A stretch of 64,000 nt of DNA from Hydractinia symbiolongicarpus. Its lineage: Eukaryota; Cnidaria; Hydrozoa; Anthoathecata; Hydractiniidae. The notes under the pieces are model-generated. The model was not told the origin of the DNA. It made no database searches and saw only the letters and a program-made list of their open reading frames with translations. The stretch lies in assembly GCF_029227915.1 (NCBI RefSeq), contig NC_079879.1, positions 24,258,501 through 24,322,500 on the forward strand, given 5' to 3'. The translations under genes and the position numbers were made by a program. Below, piece after piece: positions 25,901-36,742 of this stretch (its first letter is position 1; every line of letters begins with the position of its first letter).

Positions 25901-27843
25901 AATAGAATATTGTATTATCTATGTGTACATAGTTGGCATAAATATCCTTAATATCGATTGTTGTTGAGGATTGTTGGGCGATTTGTTGTTCCTTGGGCAT
26001 CGGACGGTATGAACGAGGCGTTATAATTAAAAATCGGTCCAAAAATCCATTACCTTTATCCATTAAAGACAAAATAAAAGCCATGCTTTTTATTTGTGTA
26101 GCACCTTAAAAAATAAAGAATTTAATACGTGTGCATATTTTTAAAAACCTTTTTGTAATCACAAGAATTGATTTTGTTTAAACGTATATTCATCAGCCTT
26201 TATGGTGTATATTTTTGCTTCACTTTTTGGAAGGAGCTAAAAAGTTAGATTACGAACCAACTAACCGCATCTGCGTATACCGTAAATAACGGATTAAGGT
26301 TCCGGGGCGCTTACTTACAAATATTTCCCTAACCCCGGGACACTTATTCGACAGGGGGCGTATTGAGCACGGGGCGCTTAATCCGTCATTTACGGTATGC
26401 GTTGCATAAGGAGGAAAGAGAAAAGAATAAATAAAAAATAATTACCTAATATGCACAATGCGCAATTTTCAGGTATATATCTGTTATTTTCAGTACTGAA
26501 TTGAATAGACACATTTTCTCCACTAAAAATCTTCGATAGAATCTCCATATCCCCAGTGTAATTCTCATCGTTTTTTTTCAATATTTTGTACAAGTACTCC
26601 TGTATTTCGGCATTAACAATGTATGTACATTTTCTTGTACAGAGGCACTTTGTCAAGCCAGATGTGGTGGTGTTAGATATAATGTCTGTATCTTCTTGAA
26701 TAGCCTTTAATGGTTGATTAACTGCCATCTTAATAGCGGGCGACTTTCCTGTAGACGGCTGCCCAACAAACAAGAAAAATGTGTTAAGGTTAATGCTATA
26801 ACCATTTCTTATTTCGATCGAACCGTGATTTTTAGAGGTCAAGTAATTAGCTGTAGTTATTACGGAAGCAAGAACATATCCAATGTTTGTACCTGCAGCT
26901 GTTGCTTTATTGTTAAGGTATGTAAACAATTGTTCGGATAGAACGTTTTCATACTTGACGTCATGATTAATAAATCTTGAGTTTAATTCGGCCCAAACTT
27001 CTTCAGGTTGTGAATTAATAATTGATTTTGAAGAATACATTATAAAAGATATGGGCGATAGATACGCGAAGCCGTTTGTTACAAGAATGACTTTTTTAAT
27101 AAACGGTCGTTATTTTTAACGTCGGATACGATGTCGTGACATTGCGCGAAGCAACGAATTAAAAGACGCGTAGGCGCTAACGTGATAGTGTTGAAGACGT
27201 TGCATATAGCGTTATTTTGGTTAATGATTTTACAAAAGTTGGTCGTTGGTTGTATTAAATTTAATTTACTATTTGAAGGGGATATTCTAAAGTTTAGCCC
27301 AATCGGAACTTTACAGCAAAACATCGTTGTATTAACAAGGCTCCTAAAAGAGTTAATAACCTGAATTAGCATTTTCCTTTCCAGTTATTTTACATTTTCT
27401 GATTAGCCACCTTTCAATTTGTTCTTGGCTGACATTTTTCATAACAAATTCTTCCACAAGGTAGGGATTCTCTAACAGATATCCTTGTAGGTCATTTTCT
27501 GAAAAAACATAACACAGTTAACCTCGAGTAAACACTTTTTTAGTGTCAAAGAGTTTGAAAAACAAGAAAAAAATAACAGGGGCTATAATAATGATAAACA
27601 TATAAGAGCAAAAAAATACGTTTTATGAAAATAAACCAGTACACATATACCTTCTAGAGAATCTGCAGAAGTACATCTTGGATTCAATTCACCTACATCA
27701 ATCTGCTTTATGCTCAGCCTTCCATTCGATAATGAAAACCTTTTCAAGTTCTGAACACCCACGTTTATCTTTGTTTTCGAGACGTAGGCAAGAGGCAAAG
27801 AAGGCAAACGACGTCCAGCAACTTGACATGAAGGGCAAGACAT
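13955..27843 (-). CDS. PDE10A-like: PDE10-like dual-GAF cyclic nucleotide phosphodiesterase, 26 exons
   Basis: Hydrolyses cAMP/cGMP. Exons in order: 27651-27843, 27361-27498, 21760-21797, 21487-21598, 21346-21395, 21147-21178, 20932-21031, 20814-20847, 20545-20601, 20379-20437, 20028-20137, 19849-19900, 19583-19707, 19309-19470, 18964-19019, 18469-18527, 17928-18070, 17179-17268, 16919-17069, 16188-16343, 15721-15771, 15379-15490, 15022-15133, 14877-14952, 14421-14509, 13955-14114. Total 2,517 nt (about 838 aa). In-frame stops precede the ATG. The N-terminal helix (ENPYLVEEFVMKNVS...IERWLIRK) and GAF-A (FVTDILGDDRF) are PDE10-like; GAF-B has KGIPGHV and DAYADPNF. The catalytic domain keeps YHTWDHAF, CHDLDHRA, the late Asp (TVSDLCA) and the invariant Gln (NQIGF). 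Junctions 21/22 and 23/24 each break frame by one base at the obvious acceptor; in-frame alternatives lie 8-10 nt downstream. Intron 2 hosts the Merlin-like element. Confidence 0.88.
16640..16716 (-). repeat. tRNA-derived SINE head or tRNA pseudogene
   Basis: On the minus strand the sequence has a Pol III A-box-like tagtctagtgg and a B-box-like ggatcgaatcc at tRNA spacing, closed by a tgcca/tggca pairing. The anticodon loop lacks the normal U33, so it is not a working tRNA. It lies in a PDE10 intron. Confidence 0.6.
16759..16840. repeat. Fold-back repeat
   Basis: The outer arms acatataggtgaa and ttcacctatatgt enclose an inner perfect 12-bp stem (tatttcattctc / gagaatgaaata, loop tatt). It could be a small MITE or an extruding hairpin within a PDE10 intron. 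Confidence 0.6.
17615..17655. repeat. Perfect 19-bp palindrome with 3-bp loop
   Basis: The arms 17615-17633 and 17637-17655 (caatttccatgatgcgaat and its inverse) are perfectly complementary around tta. It is in the intron between the exons at 17928 and 17179. It could be a recent inverted duplication, a MITE core or a hairpin RNA. Confidence 0.75.
22407..22414. repeat. Left target-site duplication of the Merlin-like element
   Basis: The 8-bp caatcgga is repeated exactly, in the same orientation, at 27300-27307. Eight base pairs is within the range known for Merlin elements (8-9 bp). Confidence 0.8.
22507..22870. repeat. 58-bp minisatellite in the left subterminal region
   Basis: Units begin with gt(a)tttgttatcat at 22507, 22551, 22609, 22667, 22725 and 22783. 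The first unit is 44 bp and the rest are 58 bp; the last decays after 22800. Each unit contains two or three copies of ccaacgac, the same motif found in the inner part of both terminal inverted repeats. Confidence 0.9.
23280..24317 (-). CDS. Merlin / IS1595 (ISXO2)-type DDE transposase
   Basis: A single-exon gene of 345 aa, intact from an ATG. An N-terminal zinc ribbon lies at residues 81-103 (CDKC ... WRC). An HTH-like segment (residues about 126-160) precedes the catalytic ISXO2 domain. The likely DDE triad is Asp189 in QIDESKFGKRKYHRG, Asp250 in IVSDFWKPYD and Glu286 in NKIEGHWRQVK. VFGGIEEESRKNF and VNHSVEFVN are further family signatures. It cuts and pastes the surrounding element by acting on its inverted repeats. 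The gene follows the P-loop gene on the same strand after 690 bp. No frameshift or stop is seen. Confidence 0.92.
   Translation of the reverse strand: MDYPPLKRLRSRGTQCGVNSVSHDKSTQFGPSHNSYDRFIRSSDKTAFTTHKYLITNITNTKENALSWCFDNNLLIKQRKCDKCNNDMILSKCKSSDGIRWRCQKNGHFVETSIRKGSWFEKSNLTIEEVIEMTYWWTTGIDQNQIAKQMCISSSTAVDWDMFCRETCEVLLFQNSSKIGGKGVRVQIDESKFGKRKYHRGHRVDGQWVFGGIEEESRKNFLVAVEKRDRETLIPIIKNWILPGTTIVSDFWKPYDILSELDFEHLKVNHSVEFVNCNGDHTNKIEGHWRQVKSTLPSFGVKKSHFSSYMAEFMWRYANKDQDLFSKFICDLSSVYLSDEIFAFS
24318..25004. other. Spacer between the two transposon genes
   Basis: AT-rich, with no open frame worth calling. It should contain the 3' end of the P-loop gene and the promoter of the transposase. Confidence 0.4.
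25005..27040 (-). CDS. Spliced P-loop NTPase gene of the Merlin-like element, 4 exons
   Basis: Exons 26446-27040, 25882-26104, 25508-25766 and 25005-25403 join in phase (GT/AG) to 491 aa. Residues 93-100 are a Walker A motif (GQPSTGKS) after a hydrophobic strand. YIVNAEIQEYL (140-150) is a possible Walker B/sensor strand with an acidic residue. GNGFLDRFLIITPR (about 216-229) looks like the Arg-containing segment seen after the core in DUF3987-type NTPases, which are linked to primase/helicase proteins of bacterial mobile elements. The C-terminal 130 residues are basic and may be a DNA-binding winged helix. Family assignment is from motif order only. All four exons are intact, which argues for selection or recent insertion. 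Intron 1 contains a small MITE. Confidence 0.75.
26277..26398. mobile_element. 122-bp MITE nested in intron 1 of the P-loop gene
   Basis: The ends ataccgtaaataacggatta and its inverse (one mismatch) flank 122 bp with ggggcgc repeats inside. A gcgt direct repeat sits at 26273-26276 and 26399-26402, a likely 4-bp target duplication. It has no coding capacity. Confidence 0.75.
27300..27307. repeat. Right target-site duplication of the Merlin-like element
   Basis: An exact copy of caatcgga, matching 22407-22414. The PDE10 intron sequence resumes here and reaches the exon 2 donor at 27360. Confidence 0.8.
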
Positions 27844-30195
27844 ATCACATCACTATGTCAAATGCCTCATAAAATCATACATATTAACTAAATATCCAAA
27901 ATAAAAAAGACATCAATAGTTTTATATATATATTGTTTTTTTAATTGTATTGCCCCAAAATTAAACAAAAACTGTTTTTAATCTTCAGAAAAAAATTTAT
28001 TTTAAATTATAGATTTCAAAACAGACCAACAACAATAGCAAAAAAAACAAAAACAAAAACCGTAAAAGAGGGATAATTTCCAACAAATTTCCAATGTTTA
28101 CATTTATTGCTGCCATATTTGTTGTTGTTTTTAAAAATTACCGTTTAATATCATTTGTTAGCAAAAAGGATTTAATCTATGTAGCGTTATATATTTTTAT
28201 ATCCCACTTGCTTTAACGCGTACACTTTCTTAAAAAAATTATTGGGCTGACATTATGTACATCAAAATCTTCTTGACAAGTAACTGTAAATATTATGGCG
28301 GGGGAGATTTTTATTTGTATTTGCCAGCCTTTTTGTGATCCTTCTTTTTTTTGACAGTGAAACCTGTCAGGACAATGGCTGGAAATTATATAAATTATTT
28401 TCTCTAGCTACTTTTTACTGAATTACCTATCCCTCCAAAAACAACAGGAACAACCTACTGTCTACACAAATTGCTCATTCCAGCTATCAGTTAGCATTCA
28501 GCAATATCCAAGTTAAATGCAGAGCAGACATAAAGCTTCTTTAAAGCATAACTACTTTTCTGTTTGACAATGTATTTCTTATTTTTTGTGATCCATTCTG
28601 TGATTGTCTATTCAGGCATATAGCAGAGTAGCGTTGTTGACAAACATTCAAAGCAATTCTGCTATAACCACCTGCAAAATAAAATATTGCTGTGATGGCA
28701 TGATTGCTACAACGTTATGCCTGCTGCAATGCTGCAGTACTGCTGTTTGATTATTATATATGCATTAAATAAACAAAGTGACTATTCATACATGGACCAT
28801 ACTATAATATTCTTTCTATTGTCTGACTCTCACAAACAACAAATATTTTTTCTATTTGCACGTGAAGTCTTTTGTTTTCTTTTAAAACCAAAATTTTCAC
28901 ATGTAAAAAGAAAAGAGTATCATATGGGTAGAAAATCCGTGGGAATGTGGTTAATTAAAATAAAATTTTAGTTTTTGCGCTGCAGAAATAGGAAAAAAGA
29001 CAGAGGATTCGCAGTAAACCCAATTCACAGAAATATGAGGTGAAATAAAACTGACATTTAAAACATTTTAATTCGTCATATAAAAAAGTGAAATTAAGAT
29101 CCGTTCGTTTTTCATAAAATTTAAAGCAAGAACAAAAATTAAACTTCTGTCACTCTGCATTACATTTTCTGTAAGCACTTCTGCAACAAGTTCAAGGTTC
29201 TTTAAACTTGTGCACAAAGTAAATCTATGCGTTTCCCTTCAAAACAACCTCGTTTCCAGGACTTTTAGCCTTTTTTTGAATACTTCAGCCACTTTGTAAC
29301 AACGGCCCAGGGACCAAGAGACCCTTGGGATAAGGGTACCCTCAAAAATATTTTTTTTGTTTATAGGTTTGTTTTTTCTTCTTTTCTTGTATTTGTAATA
29401 TAACTGTATCATTGAAATTGTTTAAAATGACATTCTAGCAACCTTATTTTCAGGCCTCTTACCTAAAGGGTAAACATGTGGTTGTTCCGGGACTGACTTA
29501 TGGAAAATTAAGTTTTTAATCCTAAAGAACTTAAGAGGTCTCGATGATTTACCTTAAAGAAGAAAATTTAATCAGAAGAAACTTTTGACAGTTAAAGTCT
29601 AAAGGATTCTTTAGCACTATGCGTAGGCGTTATTATTATATGTTTTCATGTTAGCTAATATATTTCTCAATGCTCAAGCTATTTACAATAGTTTTATGGC
29701 TGTGTTTCTTTCTTTCTGAAGTGCCAAAATGCTTCTTTCTGGATTGTATGCATTTCTTTTGTATAAGCTTGGGCAAGTCACATAGCATATGACCAATACG
29801 ACACCTGTTTGAAATTTTCTCACTACTCCTCTACGATGATAGCTTTGGTACTTGAATTATAACCAAGGATGAAATATTGATTTCTCTTAACCAGTCAGGG
29901 TTTTACATTTGCATAGTTTTCCACACCATCCAAATTTAAACTAAAGACTTGTTGATACAGAATATAGTAAAAATTGAAAACAACTCCTCTTTTTGCAACA
30001 TTAGAAATGCGAGAGTATAACTGTGCATCATTTTTATATCATTTACAGCTTTTAAGTGGCATAAAACATTTCATTGGATCCATAACCAGTTTTTATATGG
30101 AAAATAAACCACCCAGCAGCGAACTGAACACATTACGAAATAGAATATGTGCATTTATCCTGCAAAAAAACCTTCAGTTGTATCATTTTTTTAGA
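27844..30195. other. Gap between divergent PDE10-like and CEP57 genes
   Basis: It holds the promoters of both genes. No coding exon was found. An AG just before the CEP57 ATG (ttttttag, 30187-30194) suggests that CEP57 has a non-coding 5' exon somewhere here. At 29300-29345 there is a cccagggaccaagagaccc segment resembling other short repeats in the window. Confidence 0.45.
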
Positions 30196-33100
30196 ATGGA
30201 AACTAAAGATAGCATGAGAAAATTTAGCAGCATGCTAAACAGCCCATATCACAACTCTAACAAGGTCTCTGTTGACTACCAGAGGGAGAGATCTGTAGAA
30301 TCTCCATATACATCTCTGGAATCGGGACAGAGTTCATATGCAAGTATTAGTCAACATGGTAGTTATGAATTTCTAAAAGCAAGAGCAGAGAAAAATAGTG
30401 TGATGCATGACAGTAAATCAAGAGGTAAAGTATTTTAAGACATTTTCAAACAATTTAATAATAAAATTAATCTGTTTATCTTTACCCATAAGTAATTATT
30501 TATTTTGTGTAACCAAAGTTATGGAAAAGAATTTGGGTTCTGTCATCAAAAAAAATTACTTATATATATAGTTAACTTAAATTAAAAAGTTATAAGTTAC
30601 AATCGTCATGAGAAAAATCCATTGCACCCTCTCAAATTATCAAATTTATGAAAAAAGGTAATTGAATCTATGCAGGAATTTTTCGCAGAAAATTTTTTGG
30701 GAACATGGATAAAACTAATCTTTATTACAAGTATAACTATGGAATGCTAGAAATAATAAGAATTAATTCAACGAATAGCACAAGTATTTTTTCCACAACA
30801 CACTTTTTTATTTTCTGTCCCTTAGAAGTATGTAAATATCAACACAGACACGCAGAATAATGTTATACTTTTGCAGTGTTTGAAAGCAATATAGTTTGCA
30901 GCCTCGAAAGACTTAAGAGTAAATATGAAAATCGGTCAAAAGATTGTTGTTTTTTTTATTCGCTGACTACTCTCCAATACCTTTCCCAAATAAAAACCGA
31001 ACTAAGAGAAACAGTGTAAACTCTGTATTTCGTTACAATGATGATAAATGTTTGATTTATCCTTCTTTTAACAGCTGTGATGGAAGCTTTGAAAGGACTT
31101 CAATCTAAAATACATCGTTTGGAATCTGACAGAACCAAAGCAGAGAATAATTTGAAATCATTAGCAACAGAAACGAAAGATTACAAAACACTGCTGGAAC
31201 GACAACATGTGGCTGATCACGCTAGTTCTCTGGATGATTCACACACAAAAGGTTTGTTTATAGGAGATCTATGATCAAAGAGATTATAAAACATTAATTA
31301 TGTATTAATATGTTAACATGTTTCAGGTGTTCAATTAGGCCAAAAGTCTGCAAATCACAGAAACATTGGCTTACACCTGCTTCAAACAAGGTGTTGTCTT
31401 GTACCTTGCAGAGGGATTTTTTTTTCTGTTCGTTTGAAATTTTTTATATTGTTGTTGTTTTTTTGTGTGCTCTTTTTCATTTTTTTATTATCCTTGGTAG
31501 CTATATTTGGTTAGTTAAATAACACTTAGAAAGCTTCATGTGAAACAAAAATGCACCTAATAATATTTTCACTCCGCTTGTGAGAAAAATTGGTATTTAA
31601 TTCTTTTACCTTAACTACCAATGAAATCTCATTTTAATTCTGTTGTTCACGACGTTTAATCGGTCCGATGGAAGAATATGCTTTTATTTATTTGTTGTTC
31701 ATTGTATTCCTGTAAATATGGCTTTTGAGATTATCGTCTATTTTGTTTGTAGAACTTGAAGAACAACTTAATCATGCGCAAAGTAAATGTCATCTGTTGG
31801 AAAAACAATTAGACGTTATGCGTGATATGATGTACAATCAACGTCCCATTGTGCCCAGAATAACAAGTTCGTCTTTATCTCCTGTCACCACTTCGTCTCC
31901 AGGATACAGCGTAGCCACCAGCGGTGAAGTTTCCAACTCTCCTGCGCAGACGTACAAGTCTGTCCCTAGACCTATTGAGTCTCATGCCATGACAAAACTT
32001 AATGATCTGGAAAGGGAGCACTTAAAGTTGACAGCATCACAAAACGTTACAGAGGTTTGGTTATTTATTTATTTATTTTTTTTGCCTGTCGCCTTTTTAC
32101 AATAATATAGCTATATTTTCTTTTAAAAGAGAATCCTATATTCTAAAAATTGCAAAGTTATGTTATTCAAAAAGTTCGTGCGTTATGGACGAAATTGATA
32201 TTTTACACTATGACCTTGCTAGTTCACTTGTTATCTCCTCATTTTAGAGCAAAATCAAAGAATTGGAGGAGAAAATCAGAGAAGAGCGCCATCACCGAAA
32301 ACTTTTACAAGACAAGGCTGCAGAGGTAACGCGTGCATTATTAGGGCGTTTTTCTCATACATTACGTTCGAATATGCCGTTTTAAAAAATATAATTTTAC
32401 CAAATTTTACCAATTTTTTTTGACATGTCAGGGATAGTTTGAATGTTCTGGTTTAAGTGATCAGTCAGAACTATTTTGATTTTAAAATATCTCTTTAATA
32501 ATAGCCGTATTCGGTCTGTTCAAAATGCCTGCGCGCGAGGCCCGATTTTTACGGACCTCCTCTTTTCGGTTGGACGCTGCTTAATTTCGGAATAATTTCG
32601 GAATCACGCTAGAACCTGAGTAATTTTTTTAACTAACCCCTGGGTTAACGCCAGGCGGTTCACTGATTTCTTTTAAAACCAAAGTTGCGATAAAGTTTTT
32701 TGAAAAATGGTGTTACGCCTATACTCCTGTGCGACACAATGTATCTGTACAAAATGCTCAGACCAGTGTAAACAACGGGCTGTTTCGTGTGTTTTTAAAA
32801 AATTATATCGAATATATAATTGTTTTTGCTGTGACGGGAAAACAACAGATTTTAATCTGTGTTTTTATTTCAGCTTAAAATGTTGAAAGTTATTTTTTGC
32901 AAAATTTATTACACCAGAAACACTATAAATTGTGTGCGCTTCACTTGATTTACTACATACTTGCCTGAATGTGTTGCACAGTTGACGGTTATTAATCACT
33001 AATTCGGGTGTTTAACGCCGGGTAACACAGTTACTTGTGGCTTAACCCGGCGTTTCAACAGAGTGTTTCCTGTGTTTTGTAAACCAAAGCTGCAATATAT

Positions 33101-35872
33101 TCAGTTTTTTTGAAATGGGTATTAAGCCTAAACGCATGTGCGACACGGTTTACCTGTACTAAGCGCTTAGCTCGGTGTCACGATTAATTGTTTAACTTTC
33201 ACAGACAATTAAATTGTCTGACAATTGCAAAATAAAATAATATTGACCGATTGTTTTTGCTATGACGGTGTAACAACGGTTTGTTTTTGTTGCAGGGAAG
33301 TTATTTTTTGAAAAATATGTTACAGTCGCAACACTACAATGGTGTATGCGGTTCACTTAATTTAGGACATACTGTATACCTGTACTAAAGCGCTCTATCT
33401 CATCGTGTGGCACAGTTTACGACTCTTATTAAGCGCTTCACAGAATGTTCAATGCCGGGTCACACCTTCACTTGTGGCTTACCCCGGCGTTTCGACGCTG
33501 GGTTTCTCGGCTAGTTAGCGTAGGATGAATTTCAGATCTGCTCTCAAAGACTTTCTTAGAATATGTTTTATTTTTAGTCCACTCGAGCTTGAATATGTTC
33601 ACGCAAGGAGGCTCGTTTTTTTATTGTATTTTTTTTTATTCCAGTTGCAGAGTGCTGTAGCGATAAGTAAGGCTCTACAATTCGTTGGAAATACTGCTCG
33701 AACAGAACCGCTCCCGAGAACGAAAAAAAGGAAAAAGGTTGGTAATCTGCGGTTTATTTGTAACAAAAAATATAATGTTGAAATTTAACCGACTTCACAT
33801 AACCCTTCACTTTTTATAAATTTTGACAATTCCTAATTCTGGTGTTCAATATTTTCTTATTCACTTGAGGCCTTTTACCTAATTATCATATGCGATAGAT
33901 GTAAATTGTTGTATCTTTTTTCTCCCTATTGTTTTACATGCATCACGTCAAATTTGTAACTTATTTTTCTTTACTGAAATTTTTAATTAGGGTTAAAAAT
34001 TATAACAGTGATTTTATTTGAACACCCGCGTCGTCACTGCGTCACACCGTATTCTTTTATTTTTTTTATTTTTTAGAATAAATATTTAACAGGAGTATGC
34101 ATTTGAAATGAGAGTTACTCAATAAAACGTACTTTAAACTCATAATGTTTAGGTTGTCCGCTCATCGAGCTGTACACTTCCACAAACTAAACAGCCCGCT
34201 GTGAGAAACACACCACATTATCATCTTGATTTAGCTAACATTCCTTTTGTTGTTGGACAGGTACACTTTTCTTTTTTGATTATTCGATTTTGCTTTAAAC
34301 GTGTGGAAAGAGAATATAATTTTAGCGGGTAGAGTATTGGATAAAAAAATGAGAAACAAGACCTAATATAAACTGTTGTGAGATTTAGCGAAGAAATAAA
34401 AATCATCAGTACTGGAATTTTTTTCAAATAAGAAGCGACTTTCCTTAAATCCTCAAATCAAGTTTACTGAAATCCAAAATTGCTATAGGGTAGACAAAAG
34501 TTTCTGAATTTTCTTTGTACAATTATCATTTTTTGAATGATTCTTTTCATCAATTTCAATCTTTATTTAAAGAAACAGCAAAATGAGTTCACAAAATGTA
34601 TCAAAAGAAAAATCTCTTTCCAATTGTATGTTTCCTATATAGAAAAACCATTTTCCCTTCACATTTTAGTCTACAAAAAGATCTCATTCGCTTGGAGCTA
34701 ATATCCAAAATGTACTCTCCATAATGAAGTCTCACAATAAACTTTGTAACAATGCTCTCGACTTACCTCTTCCTACCCAACACCGAAAGCACGTCAAGAA
34801 CACTAAAGTAACACCATCCGATGAAGACATTAACGAGTTATTAGTCACGCTACAAGATGAATTCGCCCAACTGGGATTGTAAGTCTTTTTTTACATCGAT
34901 TTAACAGACTCCGCTTTTTGGGAAATCAATGTTGTCAATCCTTCATCAGACTTACATGTGAATAACATCTCCTGTAGCTCGAACCCTGAATATTAGAAAC
35001 CGTTTAAACCTATTTTAACTGAGATTTTTTAGTATCAAATATTTTTGGGTTAGAGGGTGGAATTAACCTAGGAGGGTTTAACAATCTCAAATAACTCTTT
35101 ATTGGGTTAAGCTACGTTGATTAAGCTTAGCAGCAATATAATATAACAAAAAAAAGATTTACAAGGATAAAAATTTTGCGACGACATTGTTTTTTTGAGA
35201 ACACGTGTTTTCGCCATTTCACCATTTCAATGTTATTACCCTCTTATCTTGTTACGTTTTCTGTCAATACAGAAGTTGAGGAAAAGCAATGCTCAAAATA
35301 CTTATTACGTTAAACAAAACGGTTTCTATGGCAACTCCTAAAATAAGATCCAAATAATAAAATATTAGAAGTCACCAAATTTTAGCGCTGTTGAAGCAGT
35401 ACTTTAGGAGTTATAATAGAAATAATGTCTGTTGGTTGTAGAAGACCCGAACTTTTTACTTTAACAGTTTATTTAAAAAACGGCAACCGTAACTTTGTTT
35501 TGCTATTGTGCATTTAGTGAACACAGAGAACTGACGTCACAGATTCAGCAGACAGAGGAGACAGATATATCTAACGATTTGGAACGTGAAGTAGAGCGAA
35601 TCGTGCAGAAAATGGAAACGAAAGGAAAACAGATACATGTAATTAGAGATCATTTAAAAAAATTGAAGGAGTTATCAAAAAGTAAAAAGAAGACTACATC
35701 AAAAGATCAGTACGCTCTCTATCGTTCTCCAGATGCAGGAGGTGTTGGAACAACTAATCAAACAAAAGGTGGAGAACAGACAGTTAGTAAAAAAAACGTC
35801 AATTTAGACATGTTGAAAAAAGTGCGGAAACTGCAGACTACTTTGCGAAAAGATGATTTGAATTGGGAATAA
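30196..35872 (+). CDS. CEP57: Centrosomal protein CEP57, 8 exons
   Basis: CEP57 is a coiled-coil pericentriolar protein that binds microtubules and acts in centriole cohesion and PCM organisation. Exons are 30196-30424, 31075-31251, 31753-32054, 32248-32325, 33645-33737, 34153-34260, 34670-34878 and 35518-35872, all GT/AG with agreeing phases. They give 516 aa (human about 500). The N-terminal coiled coil is clear: ALKGLQSKIHRLESDR and CHLLEKQLDVMRDMM, then KELEEKIREERHHRKLLQDK. The C-terminal microtubule-binding half starts with HYHLDLANIPFVVGQ and NIQNVLSIMKSHNKLCNN, then LLVTLQDEFAQLGFEHREL. It ends in a further coiled coil and RKDDLNWE. The first 75 residues are Ser-rich and poorly conserved. 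AATAAA overlaps the stop codon (35868). Confidence 0.93.
32600..33520. repeat. Diverged tandem duplication (about 400-430 bp) in a CEP57 intron
   Basis: Two copies are recognisable. accaaagttgcgat... followed by ctgtgcgacac near 32681-32740 recurs near 33083-33145. tttttgctgtgacgg near 32825 recurs near 33251. The motif ttaacccggcgtt also recurs. The copies are well diverged and non-coding. Confidence 0.6.
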
Positions 35873-36742
35873 AATGAGTTTCAAATAATAGTTTAATTCA
35901 CTTTTTAATATTATGTTTGCCAGAATGAATTTACATTTTACCGTTTACATTATGATTGTGGCAGTAATTTATCACATGATTCCACCTGGAGGTGTTTCAA
36001 GTCCCAAACCAATTTAACGCGTGCGTAATAAATTTAATTTCCATTGGACTTTTAATTTTTTAAGAAATTACACGAAGATTGATTATATTGTTGATAATTA
36101 ATACTGCGCGGAAATAATTTTATTACCTAATGAAGTCAGCTTCGCAGAGGTCATGAATTTTGTGAAATTGAGGTTTTATTGTTTTACAAAGTCGTTTTGG
36201 TACAAAAATACACCTGCCATTTTTGAAGTTTTTTTTATGAAATATATCTAACATAACACATCGTGAATTTAACGCATGCATGATAAAATGACATCGACCT
36301 TGGTTGTACACTATCAGCTAAGTCGGGAGTTTGAACTGGACGTTTTTCTTTTCTCTAAGGTTTGACAAAATCGTCGATAGCAGGCTATTACATATTTTTA
36401 AGTGTTAAAACACAAAAATTTCAAGCATTTTTACATCTTTTACTTGATAAAAATAAGATAACAGTAGTTAGGACCTTTTGACTAAACGCAGGTCCTCGTA
36501 TGCTATCGAAAAAAAACCTTTTTTATTTACTTTTTGCCTTGTAAGTTTTTTGCTGCTTTTCATTATCAGAGTTCATTTTTAAAAAAGTCTTCTTTTCGTC
36601 ATCGTCCAAAACAATCGGAAGTCTCAAAAGTTTGCCAATGTAACGTCTTCATCTAACGCTCTTTGACAATCTAAACTGACTTTTTGACGTAAAAATGTAG
36701 CTAGCCCTGTCGGCTGCAGCCTGCGGTGACGCTAATTAAATC
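35873..36742. other. Intergenic between CEP57 and the EF-hand gene
   Basis: No gene seen. It should contain the CEP57 3' UTR and the promoter of the downstream gene. Confidence 0.4.

Larger units (their letters stand above)
22415..27299 (-). mobile_element. Merlin-like DNA transposon carrying two genes, 4,885 bp
   Basis: The element is bounded by an 8-bp direct repeat. Its imperfect terminal inverted repeats are 22415-22478 and 27237-27299. Both ends start with gg, share ttttagaat/tttagaat plus tcccctt at the same distance from the end, and share aaccaacgaccaact at 48-49 bp in. Both genes read on the minus strand: a P-loop NTPase gene (25005-27040), then an IS1595/ISXO2-type transposase (23280-24317). 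A minisatellite (22507-22870) fills the left subterminal part. Both reading frames are open, so the insertion may be young. It lies within PDE10 intron 2, with its right end 61 bp from the exon 2 donor. Confidence 0.82.
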
